From Methyloligella sp050110875 (GTDB taxonomy: Bacteria > Pseudomonadota > Alphaproteobacteria > Rhizobiales > Methyloligellaceae), in assembly GCA_050110875.1 (NCBI GenBank), contig CP188828.1, positions 558,001-622,000 on the forward strand: 64,000 bases of DNA. The letters are read 5' to 3'. Every line of letters begins with the position of its first letter. Position 1 is the first letter of the stretch. This document shows, piece after piece, positions 14,986 through 23,911 of the stretch. The notes below the pieces were generated by a model. It did not search any database and was not told the origin of the DNA. It saw only the letters and a program-made list of their open reading frames with translations. A program made the translations under genes and the position numbers.

Positions 14986-16455
14986 TTAAGAGGCAGTCTC
15001 CTTCGTTCCCTTCTTCTCCGCCTTTCCGGCTTTCTCGCCCGGCTTGTCCTTTTTGCCGTCCTTCGCCTGTTTCTTGGTGACGAGGGTGTGGCCCGCCTCC
15101 TTAAGCTGGGTCTCGTCCTCTTCATCCTTCGGCGCGGCGACGCCCCAATTGAGATCCTCGTCCTGGGCGTAGCGCTTGCCGAGGCGCCAGGCGATCTCCG
15201 CCTTGGTCAGCTCCGCGGCGAGATAGAAGGCGTGGGCTCCATCCTCCTCGACGCCGAGCTTGGGAAAAAGCTCGAAGGCGTCTTGCGCCACGTGATGCAT
15301 GTCGCGATTGAAGATGTGGATGCCGTCCTCGGCCGTGTAGATCCGGAAATTCTTGTCCTTGATCTCGGCCGCCAGCTCGTCCAGCTCCTCCGGCGTCTGG
15401 GGATAGGGCCGCCGGTCGTGCAGGCTGAGCAGGCCGGAATCGTAATCCTTCGGCAGGTCGTGCTCGGCACGGGAGGCATGCATGATGCGGCGCGCCAGAT
15501 CGTGCTCCTGCACCGTGCGCCGGGTATGGGGGCTGACATGGACCACCAGCACGTTGCGGATATGGAGCTCGGAGCAGATGCCCAGGAGCATGGCGGTGAC
15601 GCCGCCGGAGTCCGCATCGGTCAGCTCGGTGAGATTGCCCGTGCCCATGAGAATATCGGCCTCGGGATAGCGGCGGCGCACTTCCGCATAGCGCTCAAGC
15701 GACGTCATGAAGCCGAAATTGATCGGGTCCAGGACCGGATCCGCCATGTAGGGCAGCCCTTTCTTCTCCATGGCATCCATGGCGCGATAGAGGGAGTCCA
15801 GGTCGCCGTGCTCCTTGGGAATCAGCACGGGCACCGACGGGACTTCGTCTGCGATATGGAGCGTCTCCTCGTTGAGGCTGAGGAGATAGTCGGCGCCCGC
15901 CTTCCCGCCGCGCAGAAGCTCCTCGGGATTTGCGGAATCGACGCTCACTTTATAGCGCTCCGCCCGGAGCGCCCGGACCGCCTCCTCCAGATGGGGGAAG
16001 GGCGTATCGGGCAGACAGCCGAGATCGATGACATCGGCCCCCGCCTCGTTGAGCTCGGCCGCCCGCATGACCAGGGTCTCGACGGGCAGCGCGGACGCAT
16101 CGACGATCTCGGCAAAGATCTTGATGTCGTATTGACTGAGATCGGCGTCGCGCTTGGCCTTGCCGAAATAGACCGGCAAATCCTTCAGCTCGTCCGGCCC
16201 GCGCACGAAGGGGACGCCGAAGCGCTCGGTGAGCTGGTCGAGATCGGCCCGGCAGCGGCCGGGCACCATGACCTGATCGGCCTCGACCGGCTCCGGCAAG
16301 CGCCGCGCGATGATCTCCTCGGTCATCAGGGCGGCGACCTTCACGCCGATATCGAAGACCTCGTAGTCGAAATCCGGCTCCATGCCGGCGAGCACGGCCT
16401 CCAATCTCGGCTTGGCGATATGTCCGGTCAGGAAAAGAATGGCTTCAACCACCAA
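14986..16455 (-). CDS. Dihydropteroate-synthase-related protein of the H4MPT pathway
   Basis: 489 residues. An N-terminal domain (ILFLTGHIAKPRLEAVLAGM) is followed by a pterin-binding TIM barrel from about residue 140: AAELNEAGADVIDLGCLPD, YKVSVDSANPEELLRGGKAGADYLLSL, and GLPYMADPVLDPINFGF. It matches the archaeal dihydropteroate-synthase-related type rather than FolP. The likely role is joining the pterin diphosphate to the RFAP-derived ribosyl-arylamine in H4MPT synthesis. The last 30 residues are a Lys-rich, probably disordered tail. The gene lies between mfnE and DUF447 in a tight minus-strand run. Confidence 0.86.
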   Translation of the reverse strand: MVVEAILFLTGHIAKPRLEAVLAGMEPDFDYEVFDIGVKVAALMTEEIIARRLPEPVEADQVMVPGRCRADLDQLTERFGVPFVRGPDELKDLPVYFGKAKRDADLSQYDIKIFAEIVDASALPVETLVMRAAELNEAGADVIDLGCLPDTPFPHLEEAVRALRAERYKVSVDSANPEELLRGGKAGADYLLSLNEETLHIADEVPSVPVLIPKEHGDLDSLYRAMDAMEKKGLPYMADPVLDPINFGFMTSLERYAEVRRRYPEADILMGTGNLTELTDADSGGVTAMLLGICSELHIRNVLVVHVSPHTRRTVQEHDLARRIMHASRAEHDLPKDYDSGLLSLHDRRPYPQTPEELDELAAEIKDKNFRIYTAEDGIHIFNRDMHHVAQDAFELFPKLGVEEDGAHAFYLAAELTKAEIAWRLGKRYAQDEDLNWGVAAPKDEEDETQLKEAGHTLVTKKQAKDGKKDKPGEKAGKAEKKGTKETAS

Positions 16456-16507
16456 TGCAGGATTCGAAAACAGCTCTCACTATCACTGTCGGGCACCCTT
16501 TGCGGGG

Positions 16508-17179
16508 TCAATCGATGGCCGCACCGCACGGTTCCTCGGCGGCGAGCGACGATGCGAAGCCTTCCTGGTCGCCCTTGCCCAGCAGAAAGGTCGGCACACC
16601 GGCCTGGCGAAACATCTCCGGGAAAGCCTCGTCGACGATGCCTTCACTCGCCAGGGCCGCCGCCCCGGTCACGCCCTGGCGCCGCTCGATGGATTTCACG
16701 ATATAGCAGCGCTTGGCGGCAAGACGGCCGGCAAGCCAAAGGGCCAGACTGTCGGAGGTTATGGCCCAGGACGGGGCGATCTCAGGCCGGTTCGCGACAT
16801 GGGCAAAGGGCGCCCAGACGGCGACCCGGTTCTGGTCGAGGCTTTCCATCAGCGCCGTCTCGCTGTCGCCCACGGTAAAATCGGGTCTGAGCCCTGCGAC
16901 GGCCCAGGCGAGCTGGTCCATGGCCAGCAGCGCCATGCGGTGTGCCGCGGGATCGCCGAAACCGAGCGCGCTCTGAGTGGCGCGCACCTCATCGGCAAGC
17001 GCGCCGCCGCCCGGGACCACGACGATGGGGCATGGCGCCGCGGCGATGGCGTCGAGCCAGGATTCCAGATCGCCGGAACGGACAATGCTGCCGCCGAGCT
17101 TTACGATGACGGGCCGCAAATGATCGGGGATACGGTCGGGCTGGCGAGACGACGATTTTTGGAGCGCCTGGCCGCTCAT
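16508..17179 (-). CDS. MfnE-like amino acid kinase family protein
   Basis: 223 residues of the AAK superfamily: VIVKLGGSIVRSG at residue 24 (nucleotide-binding start), PIVVVPGGGALADEVR, and SWAITSDSLALWLAGRLAAKRCYIVKSI. The archaeal homologue MfnE phosphorylates aminomethylfuran phosphate to the diphosphate that MfnF uses. Here it sits with MfnB and MfnF homologues, supporting the same role for methylofuran. The ATG overlaps the stop of folB (ATGA). This is the Orf21 type of methylotroph clusters. Confidence 0.86.
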   Translation of the reverse strand: MSGQALQKSSSRQPDRIPDHLRPVIVKLGGSIVRSGDLESWLDAIAAAPCPIVVVPGGGALADEVRATQSALGFGDPAAHRMALLAMDQLAWAVAGLRPDFTVGDSETALMESLDQNRVAVWAPFAHVANRPEIAPSWAITSDSLALWLAGRLAAKRCYIVKSIERRQGVTGAAALASEGIVDEAFPEMFRQAGVPTFLLGKGDQEGFASSLAAEEPCGAAID

Positions 17180-17598
17180 GAGGCCCGCTTTCGCACGATC
17201 TCCGTGCCGACGGCGCCGGGGTCCTTGTCCAGCTTCTCGACCTTTACCCGCACGGTTTGGGCACGCGGGTGCTTCAGAACCCGGCTCGCAATCTCCTCCG
17301 CCATGGTCTCGGTGAGATTGATATGGCCGCTGCCGACCACCTCCTTCACCGCATCGATGATGACGTCGTAATCGAAGGTGCGGGCGATATCGTCCTGGAG
17401 GGGCTGGTCGCTGGAATCGATCTCTACATCCACGGAGACGCGCACACGCTGGGTGACGCCCTTCTCGTTGGAATAGACGCCGATCTCGCTATCGAGCACG
17501 TAGTCGTGGACGAAGATGCGGTCGAGCGGCAGCCCACCCGTTTCGCTGTTCGGGTTGAGCGCAATGGCCCCTAAACGCTGTGCGGTCTGTTCCGGCAC
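17176..17598 (-). CDS. folB: Dihydroneopterin aldolase
   Basis: 140 residues. FolB fold: LDRIFVHDYVLDSEIGVYSNEKGVTQRVRVSVDVEID and FDYDVIIDAVKEVVGSGHINLTETMAEEIA, which contains the catalytic region. It converts dihydroneopterin to hydroxymethyl-dihydropterin, a precursor shared by folate and H4MPT. Its place between MfnB and MfnE homologues suggests it feeds H4MPT synthesis (inference). The first about 20 residues exceed the usual FolB length, so translation may begin nearer LPLDRIFV. Coupled to mfnE by a 4-base overlap. Confidence 0.92.
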   Translation of the reverse strand: MPEQTAQRLGAIALNPNSETGGLPLDRIFVHDYVLDSEIGVYSNEKGVTQRVRVSVDVEIDSSDQPLQDDIARTFDYDVIIDAVKEVVGSGHINLTETMAEEIASRVLKHPRAQTVRVKVEKLDKDPGAVGTEIVRKRAS

Positions 17599-17648
17599 GT
17601 TACTCGCTTTCTATCTGTACACATTCTGTCGGGCGCGGATTTCGCTGC

Positions 17649-18386
17649 CTACCATATCGGACTTGCGCTCTCAGCCGACAATGTCGGGTTAACGCGCTGA
17701 CGCGTCATTGGCTCCTCGGGGATCAGGGCGCGGATTTCGCGAACCGCTGATTCATCGAGCGCACCACCGCGCAAGGCCGCTTCGCAGAGGGCGCCGCGGA
17801 AACCGAGGAGATCCGGCGACAGGGCCAACAACGCGCCCACATGCTCTTTGCGGAGCGCACCAGCCAGTCCGACCCGAAGGCCACGGAGGCGCGCCGTCTC
17901 GATAAAACCGGCAAGCTTCGCACGATCCAGATGGCTCAGGAGATGGCCGGAATGCTTGTGTCGCGTGTCGAGCATGATGCCGGTGGCCCCCATTCCTGCC
18001 ACGCATGACAGAGCATCGAAATCCGGGAGATCGTCGGCGAACAACACCACGATCAGCTTGGTTGCGGCGAGAGGCGGCCGAAGCATCCTGAGACACTCTT
18101 CCGCGCCCTTGCCCGGGAAGACGCCGAACTTGACGTAATCCAAGCCGGTTTCGGCCGTCGCGGCGATGGCTGGATGCAAGACATCCGGCAGCATGGGCAG
18201 GTCACCGACCGTGGCGCTCACCTCCGCACGGCCCGCGATGCGTTGCACGGTCTCGCACAGGACGTCATGAGGAACCGCCCCCAGCGCACCGCGATCGGGT
18301 TCCTTCAGGTCGATGATATCGGCGCCGGCACGAAGAGCGATCTCCGCCTCTCCCGGTCCGCGCACGCTGGCCAAGAATTGTGTCAT
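17649..18386 (-). CDS. mfnB: (5-formylfuran-3-yl)methyl phosphate synthase
   Basis: 245 residues of the DUF556/MfnB family. In archaea MfnB condenses two glyceraldehyde 3-phosphates to the furan precursor of methanofuran. The active-site lysine region DIIDLKEPDRGALGAVP (Lys28 by this count) and DYVKFGVFPGKG (second conserved Lys) are intact; MLDTRHKHSGHLLSHLD and GLRVGLAGAL are also typical. It marks furan-cofactor synthesis in this organism. It lies 13 bases after the TPR gene and 50 bases before folB on the same strand. The last about 20 residues are a non-conserved tail. Confidence 0.93.
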   Translation of the reverse strand: MTQFLASVRGPGEAEIALRAGADIIDLKEPDRGALGAVPHDVLCETVQRIAGRAEVSATVGDLPMLPDVLHPAIAATAETGLDYVKFGVFPGKGAEECLRMLRPPLAATKLIVVLFADDLPDFDALSCVAGMGATGIMLDTRHKHSGHLLSHLDRAKLAGFIETARLRGLRVGLAGALRKEHVGALLALSPDLLGFRGALCEAALRGGALDESAVREIRALIPEEPMTRQRVNPTLSAESASPIW

Positions 18387-18399
18387 CCTAATTGGCCCA

Positions 18400-20046
18400 T
18401 CAGCGGAACAGAAAATCGAACAGGCCCCCGCCCCCGCGGCGCTTGCCGCGGTTCGGCCGGTAGGTCGTTGTGGTCTGAGGCTGCGGAGGCGGCTTCGGCT
18501 TGCGAAGCTGGATCTGGTTGGTGTTGCCTTCCGGATCGGTCACGGCGACGGAGTAGCGGCCCCACTCCCAATCGGCACTGTTGGAGCCCCAGCTATAAGG
18601 CTCCACGGCAAGCACTCTCTTGCCCCAGAGATCGACGATGGCGACGTAAACCAGATCCGAGCTGCTCTCCCGGCTCAGATCGCCCGCATGGTACCGCAAA
18701 AGGCCGATACCGTTCAGCGCATCCTCCATCTCGGTCCATTCCAAAACCTTTGGTTTGCCGGCGCCGAACATCTCAAGCTGGGCGCGTATGGCCGGGTATT
18801 TGTCGTTCAGGGCAACAAACCGGCTCGGTTCGGGCTCCTTCACGATCCAGCCGGAAACCGGCGGGCCGAGCGGTGCGCCTTCCGCCGGCGGAACCGCCTC
18901 ATCCAGGGCGAGAAGCGCCTCGCGCGCCTCTTCCTGGAACGGATCCTTCTTCAGGGCCGTGCGATAGGAGCCGATGGCGTCCTGGTCGCGTTCCAAGGCC
19001 AGATAGACATCGCCGCGGACCCGGGAGGCATAGGCGCTGTCCTTGTCCATGGACACGGCCTGAAGGACGTCGGTAAGCGCCTCGTCGGGCCGATCGTCCT
19101 TGAGCTTGGTCTCGGCACGAAGTGCATAGGCCTCGGCGCTCGGCGACGTCTCGATCACATAGGTCAAGTCTTCGACCGCCTCTTCGGGAAGGCCGAGCGT
19201 CATGAAGAGCCGGCCGCGTTCCAGATAGGCCTCCAGACGGCCGGGCTTGAGCTCGATGACACGATCGAGATCCTTGCGCGCCGGGCCGTATTGTCTCGCT
19301 CCGAGATAAGCCTTGGCGCGCAGCAATAGAAGCTCCTCGTCATCCGCCCTTCCGAGCAGACTCTGGGTGAAATCCGACGCCGCCTTGTCGTATTCGTCGA
19401 TGGCCAAATAGGCCTTGCCACGATTGGCATAGCAAGCACGACAGCTGGCATCGACCTCCAGGGCCTTGGTGAGATCGCGGATCGCGGCGTGGTAGCGCTT
19501 CAGCGCGGCATGGCTCTTGCCCCGGCCGTTCAGCGGCACTGCGCTGGTCGCCATGAGCTGCACGGCCTTGCGGTAATCCTGGAAGGCGGCGTCGTATTCG
19601 TTCAGCGCCACATGGGCGTTGCCGCGATTGTTGAAGGCCACACCATAATTCGGCGACAGCGCAATGGCCCGGTCGAAGTCCTTCACCGCCTCTTCCGGGT
19701 GGCCGAGCTGCAGCAGCGCATTGCCGCGATTGTTGTAGACGGTCGCATTCTCGGGCGAGAGGGCGATGGATTGGTTGAAGTCCTCGATCGCCGCCTTGGT
19801 GTCGCCGAGGCGCCATTTGGCGATACCGCGATCGCTATAGATGCTCGCCTTGACGAAGTCGGAGATCTCCGCCTGCTCCAGGGCCGCGTCCAGTGAGGCG
19901 ATGGCCTTGTCGTATTGGCCGCGCAAAATCGCCGCCGCCCCCTCCCTCGCCCGGAGCAGAGTCACATCCTCCTTGGCGCTCGCCTCCCCGGACAGGGTCA
20001 GCAACAGCGCCGCTAGGCAGGCCATATGAATTCCCAAACGCAGCAT
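18400..20046 (-). CDS. Secreted tetratricopeptide repeat protein
   Basis: 548 residues from MLRLGIHMACLAALLLTLSGEASAKED, a Sec signal peptide; an in-frame start nine codons earlier exists. About ten TPR units run from residue 35 to 400 (for example IYSDRGIAKWRLGDTKAAIEDF and VYNNRGNALLQLGHPEEAVKDF). The C-terminal about 140 residues form a separate region (ILEW-like KVLEWTEMEDALNGIGL, then SDLVYVAIVDLWGKRVLAVEPYSWGS) ending in a Pro/Gln and Arg/Gly-rich tail. Function unknown; a periplasmic scaffold is likely. It is 13 bases upstream of mfnB and may be cotranscribed with it. Confidence 0.85.
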   Translation of the reverse strand: MLRLGIHMACLAALLLTLSGEASAKEDVTLLRAREGAAAILRGQYDKAIASLDAALEQAEISDFVKASIYSDRGIAKWRLGDTKAAIEDFNQSIALSPENATVYNNRGNALLQLGHPEEAVKDFDRAIALSPNYGVAFNNRGNAHVALNEYDAAFQDYRKAVQLMATSAVPLNGRGKSHAALKRYHAAIRDLTKALEVDASCRACYANRGKAYLAIDEYDKAASDFTQSLLGRADDEELLLLRAKAYLGARQYGPARKDLDRVIELKPGRLEAYLERGRLFMTLGLPEEAVEDLTYVIETSPSAEAYALRAETKLKDDRPDEALTDVLQAVSMDKDSAYASRVRGDVYLALERDQDAIGSYRTALKKDPFQEEAREALLALDEAVPPAEGAPLGPPVSGWIVKEPEPSRFVALNDKYPAIRAQLEMFGAGKPKVLEWTEMEDALNGIGLLRYHAGDLSRESSSDLVYVAIVDLWGKRVLAVEPYSWGSNSADWEWGRYSVAVTDPEGNTNQIQLRKPKPPPQPQTTTTYRPNRGKRRGGGGLFDFLFR

Positions 20047-20133
20047 CGATGTCCGGCAGGGCCGCTCCTCCAATCCCTTCTCCTTTATCCTCCAGGACAG
20101 GTTGTCAAGAAAGGGTCACCGGCGCTTCTTGCG

Positions 20134-21651
20134 CTAGAGAGCAAGCAACTCCCGAAATACGTCCGGCAGCATTTCGGGCACATCCTCGGAAATCAGGCCA
20201 GGGCCGAAGGCGCGGGCAGCAGCGCCATGCAGCCAGACGGCCGCAGAAGCTGCCTCAAAAACAGGCATCGCCACATCGAGCCGCTCTTGCGCCAGCATGC
20301 CGCCGATCATGCCGGCCAGCACGTCGCCGGTGCCTGCGGTGGCAAGCCAAGGACTCGCCGTGGCGTTGATGCTGGCCAAACCATCCGGACTGGCGACCAC
20401 GGTATCGGAGCCCTTCAGGACGATAACGGCGCCGGATACTCTCGCGGCTTCCCGGGCACTGTCGAGCTTGGAGGCGGGGCCCCCATCCTCGCCGGGCATC
20501 AGATCGCCGAACAGACGTGCGAACTCGCCCATATGAGGCGTGAAGACGGTGGGGGCCTGGCGCGCCTTGACGGCATCGAACAGCTTCTTCGGCGCATCGG
20601 CGAAAGAGGTCAGCCCGTCGGCATCCACGACCACCGCAGCCGGGCTCGCCAGCGCCGCCAGCACCATCTTGCAGGTCGATCTTCCGACGCCGAGGCCTGG
20701 ACCAACCACAACGGCATTTTTTCGCGTATCGGCCAAAAGCTGCGACAGATCCTTCGCCCCGTCGACGGGACGAACCATGATGGCCGTCAGCTGACCGGCA
20801 TTGATGGCAAGCGCCTCCTCCGGCGAGGCGACGGTCACCAGGCCCGCCCCAACGCGAAGCGCGCCCCTCGCGGCAAGCCGTGCGGCCCCGGTCGCATCCG
20901 CAGGACCCGACACGACGACGGCATGGCCGCGGCCGTATTTGTGGCCACCGGCCTCGGGCCAGGGAAAATCTCCCAACCAAAGCAACGGCTCATTGGCAAA
21001 AGCTTTCGGCGCGATGTCTTCCAGAACCGAGCTCAGGATGCCGATATCGGCGAGGCTGATCTCGCCGCAATAAAGGCGACCGGGCAGCAGCAGGTGGCCC
21101 GGCTTGAGGCGAAAGAAGGTGACCGTGGCCTCGGCCTCGACGGCGATGCCCCGCACCGCCCCCGTGGTGCCGTCGATGCCGGTCGGAACGTCGACGGCGA
21201 CGACGGGGAGATCACTCTCATTCAAAGCCTCGACCAGCTCCGCGATCTCGTTTTCGATGGGCCGTGCCAGCCCTGCCCCGAAGATCGCATCGACGACCAC
21301 GTCTGCATCGTCCAGCAAGGCCGTGCCCAGCGCCTCGACCTCGCCTGGCCAGCGCTTCGCATGGGCCGCCGCATCATGGGGCAGATTGTCCCGCTTGCCC
21401 AGCAGACCGATGCGAACCCGATAGCCCCGCTGCTGCAGCGCCAGGGCGGCAACGAAACCATCGCCGCCATTGTTGCCGAGACCGCAGAGAACGCTGACGG
21501 ATTCGGCTTGCGGATAGCGCTCGGAAACCTCATCGGCGACCGCATCGCCGGCATTTTGCATGAGATCGTAGCCAGGCACGCCGCGCTCGACGGTCAGACG
21601 ATCGGCCTCGGACATTTCTTTTGCGGTGAGAAGCTCCAGCACGCCTTCCAT
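20134..21651 (-). CDS. nnr: Bifunctional NAD(P)H-hydrate epimerase and dehydratase
   Basis: 505 residues. N-terminal YjeF epimerase domain (residues 1-220: SVLCGLGNNGGDGFVAALAL, VVDAIFGAGLARP, VAVDVPTGIDGTTG) and a C-terminal ribokinase-like dehydratase domain (VVGPGLGVGRST, VFTPHMGEFARLF, LATAGTGDVLAGMIGGML). Together they repair hydrated NADH and NADPH in the cytoplasm. Bacterial fusions of this length are usual. It lies 87 bases upstream of the TPR gene on the same strand and diverges from glnB. Confidence 0.95.
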   Translation of the reverse strand: MEGVLELLTAKEMSEADRLTVERGVPGYDLMQNAGDAVADEVSERYPQAESVSVLCGLGNNGGDGFVAALALQQRGYRVRIGLLGKRDNLPHDAAAHAKRWPGEVEALGTALLDDADVVVDAIFGAGLARPIENEIAELVEALNESDLPVVAVDVPTGIDGTTGAVRGIAVEAEATVTFFRLKPGHLLLPGRLYCGEISLADIGILSSVLEDIAPKAFANEPLLWLGDFPWPEAGGHKYGRGHAVVVSGPADATGAARLAARGALRVGAGLVTVASPEEALAINAGQLTAIMVRPVDGAKDLSQLLADTRKNAVVVGPGLGVGRSTCKMVLAALASPAAVVVDADGLTSFADAPKKLFDAVKARQAPTVFTPHMGEFARLFGDLMPGEDGGPASKLDSAREAARVSGAVIVLKGSDTVVASPDGLASINATASPWLATAGTGDVLAGMIGGMLAQERLDVAMPVFEAASAAVWLHGAAARAFGPGLISEDVPEMLPDVFRELLAL

Positions 21652-21777
21652 CCTCGTTGATTAGTTGTTAGGCGATATGCCTATAACTTGAGCAGCAACG
21701 GATGCAGATTGAGCGAAAAAAATGTGCGATTTTCGCTACCTCCTTGGGATATAAGGGATATTCAGTCGCACTATTTT

Positions 21778-21793
21778 TGGCACAGCCCATGCT
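21778..21793 (+). promoter_or_regulatory. Sigma-54-type promoter for glnB-glnA
   Basis: TGGCACAGCCCATGCT fits the -24/-12 consensus TGGCAC-N5-TTGCT with one mismatch, and the GG and GC doublets are exactly ten bases apart. It lies about 80 bases before the glnB start, the expected place for nitrogen-regulated (NtrC-dependent) transcription. A GTGCGA (21724) and TCGCAC (21766) inverted pair lies upstream but is not a convincing NtrC site. Confidence 0.7.
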
Positions 21794-21874
21794 TCATGCT
21801 GTCCCTTAACAATCCCGAAGGCGGATGCCCGTGCTAACCGCCACCCACCACCCAGCGGGGAGATGCCGTCATAC

Positions 21875-22213
21875 ATGAAAAAAGTCGAAGCTATCATCAA
21901 ACCGTTCAAGTTGGATGAAGTGAAGGAAGCTCTGCAGGAGATCGGATTGCAGGGTATCACGGTGACCGAAGCAAAAGGCTTCGGACGCCAGAAAGGCCAT
22001 ACGGAGCTCTATCGGGGGGCCGAGTATGTGGTCGACTTCCTCCCGAAAGTGAAACTCGAGCTCGTCATCGACGACGACATGATCGACAAGGCCATCGACG
22101 CGATAACCCGGTCGGCGAAAACCGGCCGCATCGGCGATGGCAAGATCTTCGTGTCGGCCGTGGAAGAAGCGGTGCGTATCCGTACCGGGGAGACCGGGTC
22201 CGAGGCCATCTAG
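21875..22213 (+). CDS. glnB: Nitrogen regulatory protein P-II
   Basis: 112 residues, exact PII length from MKKVEAIIKPF; the in-frame ATG four codons upstream abuts the GGGGAG ribosome-binding site and is too close to be used. The T-loop GHTELYRGAEYVVDF contains Tyr51, the uridylylation site, and Tyr46. The B and C loops (TGRIGDGKIFV, RIRTGETG) are intact. It senses 2-oxoglutarate and ATP/ADP and controls glutamine synthetase adenylylation and NtrB. glnA follows by 111 bases, the standard alphaproteobacterial arrangement. Confidence 0.98.
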   Translation: MKKVEAIIKPFKLDEVKEALQEIGLQGITVTEAKGFGRQKGHTELYRGAEYVVDFLPKVKLELVIDDDMIDKAIDAITRSAKTGRIGDGKIFVSAVEEAVRIRTGETGSEAI

Positions 22214-22324
22214 GGAATCGACAGCCTGAGGAGGGGCGCCATCGGCCGCCCCCATCATCGTATCATGATCGCCCGCAAGGTTCGCCTTGAGGCGAATTCA
22301 CCTTTTTGAAACCAGGGGAGAACA

Positions 22325-23734
22325 ATGGCAGACGCTTCGAGCTTAGTGAAAAAGATCAAGGACGAAGACATCAAATATGTCGATGTCCGCTTCACCGATC
22401 CGCGGGGCAAAATGCAACACGTCACGATGGATGCGGAGCTGATGGACGAGGAGGCCTTCGCCGAAGGCGTCATGTTCGACGGCTCCTCCATCGCCGGGTG
22501 GAAGACCATCGACCAGTCCGACATGAAGCTGATGCCCGACTGCGAGACGGCGATCATTGATCCGTTCTTCGCCCAGAGCACGCTGGCCGTGGTCTGCAAC
22601 GTGCTGGAGCCGACGACGGACGAGCCCTATGAGCGCGATCCGCGCGGCGTGGCCGTCAAGGCGCAGGAATATCTGAAGCAGACCGGCGTCGGCGATCTCG
22701 CCGTGTTCGGGCCGGAGCCGGAGTTCTTCGTGTTCGACGATGTGCGTTTTCGCGCAGACCCTTACGACTGCATGTACAGGCTCGATTCCACCGAGCTGCC
22801 GTCCAATATGGGCACCGAGTACGAGATGGGCAATCTGGGTCACAGGCCGCGCACCAAGGGCGGCTATTTCCCGGTGCCGCCGATCGATTCCGGCCAGGAC
22901 CTCCGCAGCGAGATTCTCAGCGTGATGGGCGAGATGGGCGTGCCGGTGGAAAAGCACCACCACGAGGTGGCCGCCGCCCAGCACGAGCTCGGCATCAAGT
23001 TCGGGCCGCTGGTGAAGACCGCCGACAACATCCAGCTCTACAAATACGCGGTGCACAACGTCGCCCATGCCTACGGCAAGACCGCGACCTTCATGCCGAA
23101 GCCGGTGTTCGGCGATAACGGCTCGGGCATGCACGTGCATCAGTCGATCTGGAAGGACGGCAATCCGGTCTTCTCTGGCGACAAATACGCCGACCTTTCC
23201 GACAACGCCCTGCACTATATCGGCGGCATCCTGAAGCATGCCCGCACGCTGAACGCCTTCACCAATCCCAGCACCAATTCCTACAAGCGTCTGGTGCCGG
23301 GTTACGAGGCGCCGGTGCTGTTGGCCTACTCCTCGCGCAACCGTTCGGCCTCCTGCCGCATTCCGTTCGGCTCCAGCCCGAAAGCGAAGCGCGTCGAGGT
23401 GCGTTTCCCCGATGCGATGGCGAACCCCTATCTCGCCTTCTCCGCCATGCTGATGGCCGGTCTGGACGGTATCGAGAACAAGATCGATCCGGGCGAGGCG
23501 ATGGACAAGAACCTCTACGATCTGCCGCCGGAGGAGCTGGCCGACATCCCAACCGTGGCGGGCTCGCTGGCCGAGGCTTGCGAGGCGCTGGATTCGGATC
23601 GCGAGTTCCTGAAGAAGGGCAATGTCTTCACCGAAGACATGATCGACGGCTATCTGGAACTGAAGATGGAAGAGATCGACGCGCTGCGTCTGATGCCCCA
23701 TCCGATCGAGTTCGAGATGTATTACAGCTGGTAG
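22325..23734 (+). CDS. glnA: Glutamine synthetase type I
   Basis: 469 residues, the usual GSI length. It makes glutamine from glutamate and ammonia. Active-site motifs: MFDGSSIAGW, FGPEPEFFVFD, KHHHEVAAAQHELGIKF, NGSGMHVHQSIW and NRSASCRIPF. The adenylylation tyrosine is present in DKNLYDLPPEE. An intrinsic terminator directly follows. Expression with glnB is expected from the sigma-54-type promoter, possibly with a further promoter in the 111-base gap. Confidence 0.98.
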   Translation: MADASSLVKKIKDEDIKYVDVRFTDPRGKMQHVTMDAELMDEEAFAEGVMFDGSSIAGWKTIDQSDMKLMPDCETAIIDPFFAQSTLAVVCNVLEPTTDEPYERDPRGVAVKAQEYLKQTGVGDLAVFGPEPEFFVFDDVRFRADPYDCMYRLDSTELPSNMGTEYEMGNLGHRPRTKGGYFPVPPIDSGQDLRSEILSVMGEMGVPVEKHHHEVAAAQHELGIKFGPLVKTADNIQLYKYAVHNVAHAYGKTATFMPKPVFGDNGSGMHVHQSIWKDGNPVFSGDKYADLSDNALHYIGGILKHARTLNAFTNPSTNSYKRLVPGYEAPVLLAYSSRNRSASCRIPFGSSPKAKRVEVRFPDAMANPYLAFSAMLMAGLDGIENKIDPGEAMDKNLYDLPPEELADIPTVAGSLAEACEALDSDREFLKKGNVFTEDMIDGYLELKMEEIDALRLMPHPIEFEMYYSW

Positions 23735-23773
23735 TTTCCGGTCCGCCGCTTGGCGGGAAGAGACGAAATTGAA

Positions 23774-23809
23774 GGGGGCGGCTCTTGCGCAGAGAGCCGC
23801 CCCCTTTTT
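23774..23809 (+). terminator. Rho-independent terminator after glnA
   Basis: A 12-bp perfect stem GGGGGCGGCTCT/AGAGCCGCCCCC with a 7-base loop, followed by TTTTTC. It lies 40 bases downstream of the glnA stop. Confidence 0.92.
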
Positions 23810-23911
23810 CTGCCCGGCCTGCCCTTTAGCTCGCGGTCCCCGTATGCTCCGCGAGCCTTTGTCGATCAGCGCCGGCCGGGCTCCCCCAAAACTTGAATAT
23901 GCGCGTCTCCC

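Noticed and set aside
14857..16878. 673-codon open frame on the plus strand opposite the dihydropteroate-synthase-like gene
   Set aside because: Antisense shadow; the minus-strand product has a recognisable pterin-binding barrel.
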